Assembly: GCA_033032865.1 (NCBI GenBank)
Contig: JAWHQI010000068.1
Location: 6,200,001 to 6,264,000, forward strand
Source: Dactylorhiza incarnata
Lineage: Eukaryota > Streptophyta > Magnoliopsida > Asparagales > Orchidaceae
DNA: 64,000 nt
Reading direction: 5' to 3'
Below the pieces are notes generated by a model. It ran no database searches and was not told the origin of the DNA. It saw only the letters and a program-made list of their open reading frames with translations. A program made the position numbers and the translations under genes. Each line of letters starts with the position of its first letter. Position 1 is the first letter of the stretch. Below, piece by piece: positions 1-9,543 of the stretch.

Positions 1-179
1 CGTTCCTTGTGCGTCGTGGTTGTCTTTGCGTGATAGTTGTGAAGGACTCACCCGTAGGTGGCAGCGTTTGTTCATCCGATTATGTGTTATTTAGAAATGA
101 TCTTCGCGACCCAATCGATCGCGCAAGTGAGAGCGACCCGAACACCCAAGCCTACATCACCGTCCGTACAAAGGGCATT

Positions 180-686
180 AACAAATTCAGACTCAAGTGC
201 CCTTGCTACCTGCTCCTGTCACTCCAGCTCCCATGTAGGTTCCGATTCAGCAAATTCACTTTGTTCAACCTCCTCCCCTGCTCCCTCAGCATTCTTTTTA
301 TGATTCTTAAGAATCATTCACCGAGCTCAACATCCCGATGAGTGAGGGCATTTGACATAGAAAACCCTTGCAATCTGACCGTATATTCAGAAAACCCTTC
401 TCTTTATTGTAGCATCATAGAGAGAAAGGTCATTTGACATAGAATTGTAGAGCCCTCAGAATGTTGGTAGAAAAGCTTGTGAAGGAAGGGAAGCTTCAAG
501 AGCTGCTTCAAAGAGCTGATCATTATAAAGCCTCCACCTCAAAGATCAAATAAGTGGCAGAGGTCCACTGGGAGTGTGAAGAGGTAGATGACGTTGGCCA
601 TCTTGTCAACGTTGGTTATCCTGGTGAATGCTTATAAGAAAATAATGAAGGAACTCTAGGTTTTCTTTTTTGCATCCATGGAGGAG
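180..686 (+). pseudogene. gag: gag C-terminal remnant of T0
   Basis: Decayed nucleocapsid end of a Tat Gag. In plus-strand frames broken by stops one can read FTELNIPMSE near 318-345, then a GH...C fragment of a zinc knuckle near 430-450. It is followed by the typical segment LVEKLVKEGKLQELLQRAD near 462-520. These match the order of the Tat Gag tail just before the protease. There are several in-frame stops and at least one frame change, so no protein is expected. The sequence is cut at 686 by the insertion at 687 and resumes at 6911 with the protease. Bases 1-180 have no secure reading and are probably earlier gag. Confidence 0.55.
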
Positions 687-2183
687 TGATGGCGCAAATC
701 TCGCACACCGCTATATGCGGTAGCTCGACTGCGGCACGAAATGGCAGTGTACCGATCGTTCAAGTAATATAAAATGAGGAGTAAATCCCCGAGTATCGAT
801 CTCGGAAGGAACACAGTAAGGTGGAGTTGACTATTGAGGAGGACTTGAGATTGAAGTCCTTAAGGTCGGATGGATTGCGGGAGGCTTGGTTTGGATTGCG
901 GAAAATAAAATAAAATAGCTACGACTACTCCTATGCAGGCCTTGAGCGCACTACTTCGCCAGGCGGGATGGAAGACTACACGGGCCGCAATGCACCGAAT
1001 CGCTAGGCGGATGGACGAGCAAGCTAGCGGATGGAGTGGAGAGAGCGGCGGAATGAGGGTCGCAAGCACCTCTTCGCAAAGCACACCACTAACAATTGTT
1101 AGTGCGGCACAACACAACAAACAATCCACACCACAAGGCACACCTCAAATGAAAATATAACAAGATTACTCAATCACATAGACATGATTTCATACTAATG
1201 TTAACAAATAAAAGTATACTTCATCAAACATATAAGAAATCCAACTAAATTATCAACTACAAGAGGAGATGAGTGTGCGAAATCGACCGACTCCGAAGTC
1301 TTGTTGAGGATTCACGGAAGGAATCGCCGGGTTGTCAATCTGCGTCCAAGCTCGGTCCTCAACTGCGTCCGGGGTAGAGAAGGTTGTCACTACCTTCCAG
1401 TGGACCCGTCTTCTTCGTGTCACGAACCGGAGGAATGATCACACAAGCTGCTCAGATCTTGAAGAAGAAGGCTAGGTTGACTCCTTTCCTGAAGCTCTTG
1501 GATGAAGGAGATGGCCGAGAGGAAGCTCCGGCGAAGATTTGGCGTTGAAAGCTTGCCCGGAGATCCTCCCTAAGGTGGGCGGTGAAGAAGGAGGCGAAAC
1601 CCTGCAGAAAATGTGGAAAACGACGGAGCTGGGCGGAGTCGGATGGTCGATCCCGACCTAAAATCGCGCATGTCTATTTATAGACGGAGCAGAATTAAAC
1701 AACGCGCACGATCAGGCGCACGACCGATGGTCGTGCGCGAAGGAATGCCTCTGATCGTGCGTGAAGAACCTGTAGCTCTATCCAAATCTGCACAAAAGCG
1801 CACGGTCAGCGGCGCACGACCAGTGGTCGTGCGCGAAGAAGGCCAATGATCGTGCGCCGTCGCTCGATCAGGGAAGGGAATTAACGCACGACCAGTGGTC
1901 GTGCGCCTGGTCGTGCGAGAAGGAAAACGCACGATCAGACGCTTTTCCGACCGAAAATCCCCCAGGACTCATCCCGAGTGTCGCACAACCCTTGGACCTG
2001 CATGAAAATATACTAGACCACAGAAATACATGAAATCACACCAAGATGGGGCATAAATGTGCACTAAGCAATGAAATGGGCAATGTGATCAAATAGAATT
2101 GAAAATATGCCTAAAGTGAAGTGCAAGTGCATGAAAACTAGCCCAGATGAGTCCGGAAATCACTATATAAACTGGACTCATCA
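687..2183 (-). repeat. 3' LTR of family A
   Basis: Copy of 5409-6905 with scattered substitutions. It starts TGATGG and ends CATCA on the plus strand. On the minus strand it carries a TATA box, CTATAAATAG, at 1674-1683. Just upstream of this, at 1700-1935, lies an array of CACGACC/GGTCGTG palindromes. Confidence 0.92.
1700..1935 (-). repeat. Palindrome array in U3 of family A 3' LTR
   Basis: Three clear inverted repeats lie at 1716-1738, 1812-1834 and 1885-1905. Each has arms of about 9-10 bp (GCGCACGACC and complement) around a 3-bp centre. Single arms such as GATCGTGCG lie between them. The array abuts the TATA box, which suggests an enhancer or a structural role; function is not known from sequence. 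Confidence 0.8.
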
Positions 2184-3939
2184 CACCCCCAGACTTACCT
2201 GTTTGCACGTCCCGAGCAAACACATCCTAAGCAGGCGGGGAAAAATAAATAGCTAGCTTAAAATTACACGGAGGAGTACCATGCGAAGTCGCATACCCAA
2301 GTGCATAGAGAAATAGTGGATAAGGTTTCTAATTATACACATAGTTTATATGCTTCTAATGGAGTAAATAAATATTACTACTACTCATAAATGTGAATCA
2401 CGGTGAATCAATCGGTCACGCATACCGGGAAAGTAAAATACACGCTGAGATGAGCATTGCCCAGGCTAGAGTTTGGGACAAACTCCACCGAAATCCATCG
2501 TTTTCGGAGACCATAAGCTCGCCCGGTCACATTCTCTCCACATCACTAGATTATTTCATAGCGTGAGTCGGTAGGACTTAAGGTTTTTCATGAGGCTTGG
2601 GTTACGGTGAGGTAAACAATGATAAATAGGACAGCTTAAAGCACCCAACCCAAATGAGCTTAAACAATAACTCTATCCCCGCAGCTACAAAAACACGCTG
2701 ATGCACCACACCCCCAGACTTGGACCTGAACGCATGGGTATGTGCACCGCCTACTCCAAAATACATATCTCAAATAGATTTTCAATTAAACTCATTCTCA
2801 TTTTTCTTTTCTTTTCTTCTCATTTCATTTCTTTTTCTAATTATATTTTTTTTTTTAAATTCAGCAAATGTTCAAGGGAGTACAACCACATCTCCAAATT
2901 TAACATCACCACATCAACATTCCAAAATACAAATGTGAAAACAGCTAAAGCTCAGCTTTGGGTATGTGACTAGGACCGGCTTTTTGGTTTTGGTGGAATA
3001 AAATGTGGAGCTGAATCAAAGGGATGGGGTAGGCACAAATGGGCTAACGAGGATAGGATATCAGGATTGGCACAAAGGCTCAACCGGGCCAAAATGATGG
3101 CCTACGTCATTCTTGCGCAACAAAATTATCCTATGCCAATGCTTTAAGAATCGTTTGGGGCGAGTTCTTAGTCACCGAGAAAGGTTATCCTTCCTCCCGG
3201 CACAAGCAATACACGTCTAGCGATAATTTACACACACCCATATGCTACCTTTTGATTCAAACCAGATTCACCATTTGAGTAGTGCAAACATTATTTACAC
3301 TAATAGAAATGTATAAGACTAATAGTATAAAAAGGAATCTAATCTACACAAATTTCTATTGTCACAAAAGCATTAGACTAGGAACACCGGAGTCAACATA
3401 TTACTCCACTATATAATTTAAAAGCCAGCACAATGATTTGCCCGAACCTTGCTCAAGAAAAGAGTTTAACTCGCGGCACGCAAACAGCTAAGCACACACT
3501 CAAGTGGGTGCAAGTGGTGTGTGATGCAATGATCTAAACAAAATAAATCAATAAAAGCTTCTAGGATGCATATGCAGTGTGCACGTGCATTGGGTAACAG
3601 ATACTAGCTCTCCCCCCAGACTTAAACTATGCATTAAGATATTCTAAAACAAAGTTGGGGGAAGAGGGTACCCAATGCTCAGCAAGTGAGCATACCAGAA
3701 GACGCGTGTAGAACAAGACCAAGCCGCACCTCCGCCATACGAAGAATCGTGACCACCGCCTTCCATAGGAATGACCTGCAGGGGTGAGCTCCGCAAAAAC
3801 AAAAAAGAAATAAAAAAACTAAAACTAAATTGAAATTTAACTAACTATTCTACTTAACGAAAAATACAATGCAAGAAAAATAAGATAAATACTGGGGTTA
3901 TTGTCTTCCCAGCACGACTTATTCAAAACTTTACGAGTT
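2184..3939 (-). other. 3' untranslated interior of family A, with polypurine tract
   Basis: No credible ORF lies here. Next to the LTR the minus strand reads AAGTCTGGGGGTG, the polypurine tract. The segment 'gtcccgagcaaac' near 2209 and a 'tttttggttttggtg' stretch near 2981 have counterparts in the Athila 3' region (39466-41290), supporting common origin. The rest is AT-rich noncoding DNA. Confidence 0.6.
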
Positions 3940-5184
3940 CTAGCTAATGGGCCTATGGAATAGAAAATGCAGAGGTAGCTGTTCCATTATCCGTTTCGGT
4001 GGCCGGTACCGATACGGCGATAAAACAGTCACCCCTCTACCTGTATAATAATACCTGCAACGCACAGGTAGAGGAAACAGAATGTAAGAGGAGGAGGAGG
4101 AATAAGCCTCACTCATCTCACACAAAAAATCCTTGTCAAGCAAGGTGTCATCCACAGCAGGTCCGCAGGAGCAGAAGACAATGAATGAGGCTTCCTCTAT
4201 GGAGGGGGGATCAACCTCCTCACATGAGAGGATACACTCATCATTGACTTGAGCAGAATGCTCCAAGTCCTCCTGAAGTACCCGCGAAGACTCAACCTGC
4301 ACAGGCTCAGATATAGCAGAAGGGGGGTCAAGAAATAAAAGAGAAGAAGAACATAAATAAAAATCAAGCGGGGGAGTGGTCCCGGACTCACTACCAAAAG
4401 GTTGGGAAAGTAAAATAATGTTTGCATTGTCATCAATGCTACAAGGTTCGGCGGGATCAACAAGGGCCATGCCTAGGATTTGGACTTCCTCCACCGGTGC
4501 TGAGGAAAGCTCCTCTTCACCTAGAAGGTTGTCCTCCTCCATAGGAGTAGGCACAATACATAGATCGCCAGCTTCATCTTGCGACACATCATCAACAATG
4601 TCGTCGGAGACGAGCGTAGTAGAATGCACAACAGGGGAAGGAATGGTGCTTGGATAAAAGTCAAACACTGATTCCTCACAAAGAATCAAATCTACGCTAG
4701 GTGATGGATGCACAGGGGAGATAGGCTCGGCCATGTCAGAGCCTAGATCAGCCACGCATCTGGTGACTGTGTCCACATCATACCCTTCACAAGGTGAAGG
4801 TGACACAGACACATAACTGGATGTTGAAGGTGTGCTGCCGGAAGTAGGACTCGGGACGATCCGGATATCCAGCTCATCATCCTCGTCCAATTGGCGAAGA
4901 TACTCGGCACAGTCCTTTAGGGCGTGATCCATTCTTTGACAGAACAAGCACCGTTTTATATTACTCCTTGGTCCTTGAGGGGCCGGGGAGGAATATAAAA
5001 ATGGTGTATGCGGCGAGGACGAGTGGCCATAAGACTTGGGCACAGGGCATGAAGAACCATAGGAAAATGGTGCTCCGTACACCAGGCCACGAGAATTATG
5101 CCCACCATCTTCCGTAGGGCATCTATCACTAGCGTGAGAAATATCTCCACATAAACGGCAACGAATATTAAATGCAGCCCACAT
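3940..5184 (-). CDS. Gag-like protein with two CCHC zinc knuckles, 414 aa
   Basis: The only long ORF of family A, starting at an ATG about 200 bases after the primer site. Two zinc knuckles of form CX2CX4HX4C are visible: CRLCGDISHASDRC near residues 9-22 and CLFCQRMDHALKDC near residues 79-92. They are separated by a Ser/Pro/Tyr-rich linker. The remainder, residues 95-414, is acidic and Ser/Pro-rich with no domain I recognise. The first knuckle resembles the nucleocapsid knuckle of Athila Gag, so the protein may be the tail of a Gag that lost its capsid part. An RNA-binding or packaging role is inferred. The frame is intact over 1.2 kb, which suggests recent activity or selection. Confidence 0.65.
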   Translation of the reverse strand: MWAAFNIRCRLCGDISHASDRCPTEDGGHNSRGLVYGAPFSYGSSCPVPKSYGHSSSPHTPFLYSSPAPQGPRSNIKRCLFCQRMDHALKDCAEYLRQLDEDDELDIRIVPSPTSGSTPSTSSYVSVSPSPCEGYDVDTVTRCVADLGSDMAEPISPVHPSPSVDLILCEESVFDFYPSTIPSPVVHSTTLVSDDIVDDVSQDEAGDLCIVPTPMEEDNLLGEEELSSAPVEEVQILGMALVDPAEPCSIDDNANIILLSQPFGSESGTTPPLDFYLCSSSLLFLDPPSAISEPVQVESSRVLQEDLEHSAQVNDECILSCEEVDPPSIEEASFIVFCSCGPAVDDTLLDKDFLCEMSEAYSSSSSYILFPLPVRCRYYYTGRGVTVLSPYRYRPPKRIMEQLPLHFLFHRPIS

Positions 5185-5384
5185 TATATGGAGATAACAA
5201 GATTCAAAATAAAGACACTATCGTGCAAACTGTTACACCTAACAGTAATTTACTAAACAACCTATTTAAAAACAGGAAAATAGAATAAAAAGAACTGAAA
5301 TAAAAAAAAACGATGCAATTTACAAATGGAAGGGCTTCTCTCTCAGATTCTCCCTCTCCAGAAAACTCACAAGTCTGTGTTCGA

Positions 5385-5402
5385 TCCCCGACAACGGCGC
5401 CA
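5385..5402 (-). promoter_or_regulatory. Primer binding site, tRNA-Asp
   Basis: The minus strand reads TGGCGCCGTTGTCGGGGA, complementary to the 3' end of plant tRNA-Asp with one difference. It starts 6 bases inside the LTR boundary at 5409. Complementarity appears to run on a few bases into the T-loop (5379-5384). Confidence 0.85.
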
Positions 5403-5408
5403 AAAACT

Positions 5409-6905
5409 TGATGGCGCAAATCTCGCACACCGCTATAAGCGGTAGCTCGACTGCGGCACGAAACGGCAGTGTACCGATCGTTCAAGTAATATAAAACGAG
5501 GAGTAAATCCCCGAGTATCGATCTCGGAAGGAACACAGTAAGGTGGAGTTGACTATTGAGGAGGACTTGAGATTGAAGTCCTTAAGGTCGGATGGATTGC
5601 GGGAGGCTTGGTTTGGATTGCGGAAAACAAAATAAAATAGCTACGACTACTCCTATGCAGGCCTTGAGCGCACTGTTTCGCCAGGCGGGATGGAAGACTA
5701 CACGGGCCGTAATGCACCGAATCGCTAGGCGGATGGACGAGCAGGCTAGCGGATGGAGTGGAGAGAGCGGCGGAATGAGGGTCGCAAGCACCTCTTCGCA
5801 AAGCACACCACTAACAATTGTTAGGGCGGCACAACACAACAAACAATCCACACCACAAGGCATACCTCAAATGAAAATATAACGTGATTACTCAATCACA
5901 TAGACATGATTTCATACTAATGTTAACAAATAAAAGTATACGTCATCAAACATAAAAGAAATCCAACTAAACTATCAACTACAAGAGGAGATGAGTGTGC
6001 GAAATCGACCGACTCCGAAGTCTTGTTGAGGATTCACGGAAGGAATCGTCGGGTTGTCAATCCGCGTCCAAGCTCGGTCCTCAACTGCGTCCGGGGTAGA
6101 GAAGGTTGTCACTACCTTCTAGTGGACCCGTCTTCTTCGTGTCACGAACCGGAGGAATGATCACACAAGCTGCTCAGATCTTGAAGAAGAAGGCTAGGTT
6201 GACTCCTTTCTTGAAGCTCTTGGATGAAGGAGATGGCCGAGAGAAAGCTCCGACGAAGATTTGGCGTTGAAAGCTTGCCCGGAGATCCTCCCTAAGGTGG
6301 GCGGTGAAGAAGGAGGCGAAACCCTGCAGAAAATGTGGAAAACGGTGGAGCTGGGCGGAGTCGGATGGTCGATCCCGACCTAAAATCGCGCATGTCTATT
6401 TATAGACGGAGCAGAATTAAACAACGCGCACGATCAGGCGCACGACCAATGGTCGTGCGTGAAGGAATGCCTCTGATCGTGCAGGAAGAACCTGTAGCTC
6501 GATCCAAATCTGCACAAAAGCGCAAGGTCAGCGGCGCACGACCAGTGGTCGTGCGTGAAGAAGGCCAATGATCGTGCGCCGTCGCTCGATCAGGGAAGGG
6601 AATTAACGCACGACCAGTGGTCGTGCGCCTGGTCGTGCGAGAAGGAAAACACAAGATCAGAGGCTTTTTCGACCGAAAATACCCCAGGACCCATCCCGAG
6701 TGTCGCACAACCCTTAGACCTGCATGAAAATATACTAGACCACAGAAATATATGAAATCACACCAAGATGGGGCATAAATGTGCACTAAGCAATGAAATG
6801 GGCAATGTGATCAAATATAATTGAAAATAGGCCTAAAGTGAAGTGCAAGTGCATGAAAACTAGCCCAGATGAGTCCGGAAATCACTATATAAACTGGACT
6901 CATCA
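5409..6905 (-). repeat. 5' LTR of family A
   Basis: Direct repeat of 687-2183, carrying the promoter for the element. The minus-strand TATA box CTATAAATAG lies at 6396-6405. The CACGACC/GGTCGTG palindrome array lies just upstream at about 6430-6640, with inverted repeats near 6439-6459, 6535-6555 and 6606-6626. Confidence 0.92.
6396..6405 (-). promoter_or_regulatory. TATA box of family A 5' LTR
   Basis: CTATAAATAG on the minus strand, a strong plant TATA consensus. It sits between the palindrome array (U3) and the presumed start of R. Confidence 0.7.
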
Positions 6906-6910
6906 AGGAG

Positions 6911-7390
6911 CAGGGCTAGAGTCTTCAAGGAAGGCTAGCATGGCCAGAGTATTCAAATCAGAGGTTATTGCTACCTCGATTTATTGCTGCTCTAGCCCGA
7001 GGGACAGTGACTTTCAGACAAGAGGATCTTCCTGCAACTGCCAATCTTTTCAACGACGTCGTCGTTATAAAGGCAGTCATAGAAAATTATACAGTTGAGA
7101 ATATTCTGATTGATTCACGAAGTTCAGTAAATCTTCTCTTCAAGCCAGCTTTTGAGGCCCTGATGACCGGAAAGACTCTTCTTTCCACTGAAGGGCCACT
7201 CTATGGGTTTTCTGGAGAAAAGAAAGAAGTGGAAGGGAATGTTACTCTCTCAGTGATGCTTGGAGGCATCACGAAGTTGATCAATTTCATAGTCGTTGAA
7301 GCTTTGAGTAGCTGCAACGCAATTATTGGGAGGCCAATCTTGAATGAATATCAAGCGGTGGTTTCAACTTACCACCTTGCAGTATAGTTT
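6911..7390 (+). pseudogene. pol: T0 aspartic protease domain, decayed
   Basis: Open from about 6968 to 7387. It shows VENILIDSRSSVNLLF, the retropepsin active-site region; the usual D-x-G-S-S has become D-S-R-S-S, so the Gly is lost. It then shows LYGFSGEKKEVEG and NAIIGRPILNEYQAV, the conserved C-terminal part of Tat proteases. Several stops follow (7385 onward). The catalytic change and stops make it inactive. Its order after the gag remnant and before RT fits one polyprotein. Confidence 0.8.
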
Positions 7391-7579
7391 GCTCTGAATG
7401 GCAAACAATAATAGATCAGGAGCAATCCGAGGAAGGCCCGGGAATGCTACGTCAAGACAGTTATTATGACTGAGTGTTTCCCTCCTCAGGTAGCTGAGAC
7501 CTCGTCAGCTTCCCAAATTTCCATTCCTGCCAAAGCATAAGAAGAGGTCATGTAAGAAGAGACAAGAGATGGAGTTCGC

Positions 7580-8151
7580 TTGGAACCTGCCCAAGTAACT
7601 CAAGTCGTGCCCATCGGTGATGAAGACAAAAGCAAGAAGCTTTTAATCAATACTGAATTACCCATAACTGAGAAGAATCAGCTCATCTCTTGCCTGCAGC
7701 AAAATCTGGATATATTCTCTTGGTCAGCGGATGATATGCCAGGAGTTGATCGAGACGTTGTTTTCCACCATCGTAACATTGATCCAACTTTTACTCCTAT
7801 GAAGCAAAAGAAAGAGCGGTTGCAATGACCTTGGCTCAACCAATCCAGGAGGAGGTGGAAAAGCTTCTCAAAATTAGCTTTATTAGGGAAATTCAATACC
7901 CAGAGTGGGTATCGAATGTTGTAATGGTGAAAAATCTGGTGGAAAATGGCATATGTGTGTGGATTTCACTAAACTCAATAAAGCTTTCCCAAAAGATTGT
8001 TACCCCTTGCCTCTGATAGATTCTTTAGTAGATTTCGCGGTTGGGTATTCATGTATGAATTCTTTAGATGCATTCTCTGGTTACCACCAAATAAGAATGC
8101 ATAAGCACGATATCTGTTACACCTCATTCATCATGAATGACGGTTGCTTCT
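7580..8151 (+). pseudogene. pol: T0 reverse transcriptase, N-terminal half
   Basis: 7580-7828 reads like the pre-RT segment (NLDIFSWSADDMPGV). 7825-8151 contains FIREIQYPEWVSNVVMV, CVDFTKLNKAFPKDCYPLP and SLDAFSGYHQIRMHK, the standard gypsy RT motifs. These are split by a stop at 7826 and a frameshift near 7930. The reading ends at NDGCF, where E1 is inserted (TSD CTTCT at 8147-8151). RT resumes at 33341 with the expected next residues. Confidence 0.85.
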
Positions 8152-8835
8152 TGTACAACCCCAATATTCGCCAGAAGGAAGCGAGCTGAGCACTCGCCAT
8201 GGGCCCGCAAGAAAGCAGGCGAGCCGGATTATAGTGGTCCGCTCGCAGGAGGGCGGGCGAGCCAGATCTTCGCGAACGACGAACTCGCCATCCAGCTTGT
8301 GTCAGCGGCTGGGCTGGGAAGGCCACTCGTCCCAACAGCTATTTATACCCATCCCCAGCAGACCCGCTGAGACAAGCGAGTGTCTCAGCGGGCTCAAGCA
8401 TCTTGTCAGCGGCTCCTGGTCCAGTCTCAACGGGAGAGCTCGCAGGATGAAGTGCGAGACCCGGCCTCGGTGGATATCGCCGGAAGAGGCGTGAGCGGGG
8501 TCTTCACAGACGACACACCTGAGTATGGTTTCCGGTCCAACAGGTGGAAGAGGTAACAAAGAAGGCGAGCCAGGGATTCAACGGTCGCTTGCGGGAAAGC
8601 GGGCGAGCCAGGTACTCGCTGACCACTCGCGAGAAGGAGGATGGGCCGGATTTCTTCCAAGTGTCCGTGTTCGACGAAATCCGTTCCGCGTCCGACGAAC
8701 TCGCGTCACATTCTCAGCTCGCCGAACTCGATTGTCCCGCCGGTTCAGCAGATTTGCACAAGGCCAAGAGGAGCTCGCGGGAAGGCGCGCACGTCGTGTC
8801 CCTGCAAGCCCAAGCCTCAAGGTCAGCTAGCAAGA

Positions 8836-8955
8836 GGTTGGGCTGAAAGGATCGGCCGTCTCAGCGGTTGGGCTGAAAGGATCGGTCGTCCCAGCGGTTG
8901 GGCTGAAAGGATCGGCTGTCTCAGCGGTTGGGCTGAAAGGACCGGCCGTCTCAGC
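8836..8955 (+). repeat. Four 30-bp tandem repeats in U3 of E1
   Basis: Unit begins GGTTGGGCTGAAAGGATCGG and ends GTCTCAGC, repeated at 8836, 8866, 8896 and 8926. It lies about 230 bp upstream of the TATA box. The 3' LTR carries the matching array at 32683-32802. Confidence 0.9.
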
Positions 8956-9181
8956 GGTCACTTCTATCCCGTCTCAGCGGATCCGCTGGGACCGGGTTGT
9001 CTCAGCAATTTTTCCCCCACCTGCAGCTCAGCTTGACAGGGAGTGAAATTACCCCTCCGCCCCGGTGGTCTGCAAGTAGCCTCTCCAAACAGCGGAGTTT
9101 GGCTGTTAGCAGGCCAAATTGGGGTGCGTTTAGTGAAACCAAAAGGAGGAATTCCGCTATTGACAGACCATGAGCAAAAAA

Positions 9182-9191
9182 CTATAAATAG
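9182..9191 (+). promoter_or_regulatory. TATA box of E1 5' LTR
   Basis: CTATAAATAG, about 300 bp before the LTR end, fits transcription initiation inside the LTR. The same position in the 3' LTR (33029-33038) reads CTATGAATTG, a damaged TATA box. Confidence 0.7.
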
Positions 9192-9490
9192 ACCTTAAAG
9201 GGCACCTTGGGAGAGGATTCCAATCTCAGATCTCTGAGCTTCTTCTCCCCTTGGTTACTTTGGTTAAGCTCTCTAGCATCCAAGGTGCCCGAGTCTCAGC
9301 TTTGGCTTGGGAGGGGTAGCGCTCAACGATATTCCTGGTTAGTGGAGGGACCTCCTCGTTGTGACTAAGGTCTTAGTCTGTGCCCGATTCTCCGGTCTGC
9401 TCCTTCCGAGGGACTAGTAAGGGCTAGCTGCCCCTCAACTTGTTGAGGGTCCGAGATTCACAAGAGACCGGGAAATTGGTTTCAACATTT

Positions 9491-9508
9491 TGGTGCGGTG
9501 AGCGTGGA
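9491..9508 (+). promoter_or_regulatory. Primer binding site, 3' end of tRNA-Phe
   Basis: TGGTGCGGTGAGCGTGGA starts 3 bases after the LTR end and is the exact complement of the last 18 nt of plant tRNA-Phe including CCA. E4 has the same site at 61568-61585. Confidence 0.88.
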
Positions 9509-9543
9509 GCGTGGCTAGTCCAAGAAGATTCCAAGAAAGGGAC

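Larger units (their letters stand above)
687..6905 (-). mobile_element. Family A: non-autonomous Athila-derived LTR retrotransposon
   Basis: Two 1497-bp LTRs (687-2183 and 5409-6905) begin and end TG...CA, are nearly identical, and are flanked by the 5-bp duplication AGGAG (682-686 and 6906-6910). The tRNA-Asp primer site beside the right LTR and a polypurine tract beside the left one place the element on the minus strand. The 3.2-kb interior holds one ORF with two zinc knuckles and no protease, RT or integrase. Primer site, polypurine tract and parts of the 3' untranslated region resemble the Athila element at 36194-48519. An Athila-type element is therefore the likely source of its replication proteins. 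Confidence 0.9.
8152..9487 (+). repeat. 5' LTR of E1
   Basis: Begins TGTACAACCCC and ends GGTTTCAACA. It is rich in the words CTCGC/GCGAG. It holds four tandem 30-bp units at 8836-8955, then a TATA box at 9182-9191. It pairs with 31999-33335. Confidence 0.92.

Noticed and set aside
860..1160. Short ORFs in family A LTRs, repeated at 5582-5882
   Set aside because: Lie within LTR U5/R; similarity between copies only reflects LTR duplication.
4376..4657. Plus-strand ORF opposite the family A zinc-knuckle gene
   Set aside because: Shadow frame with no domain; the minus-strand frame is longer and has two zinc knuckles.
8137..9036. Overlapping open frames in the E1 5' LTR, also at 31796-32883
   Set aside because: GC-rich LTR sequence read in many frames; the two LTRs do not keep the same frames.
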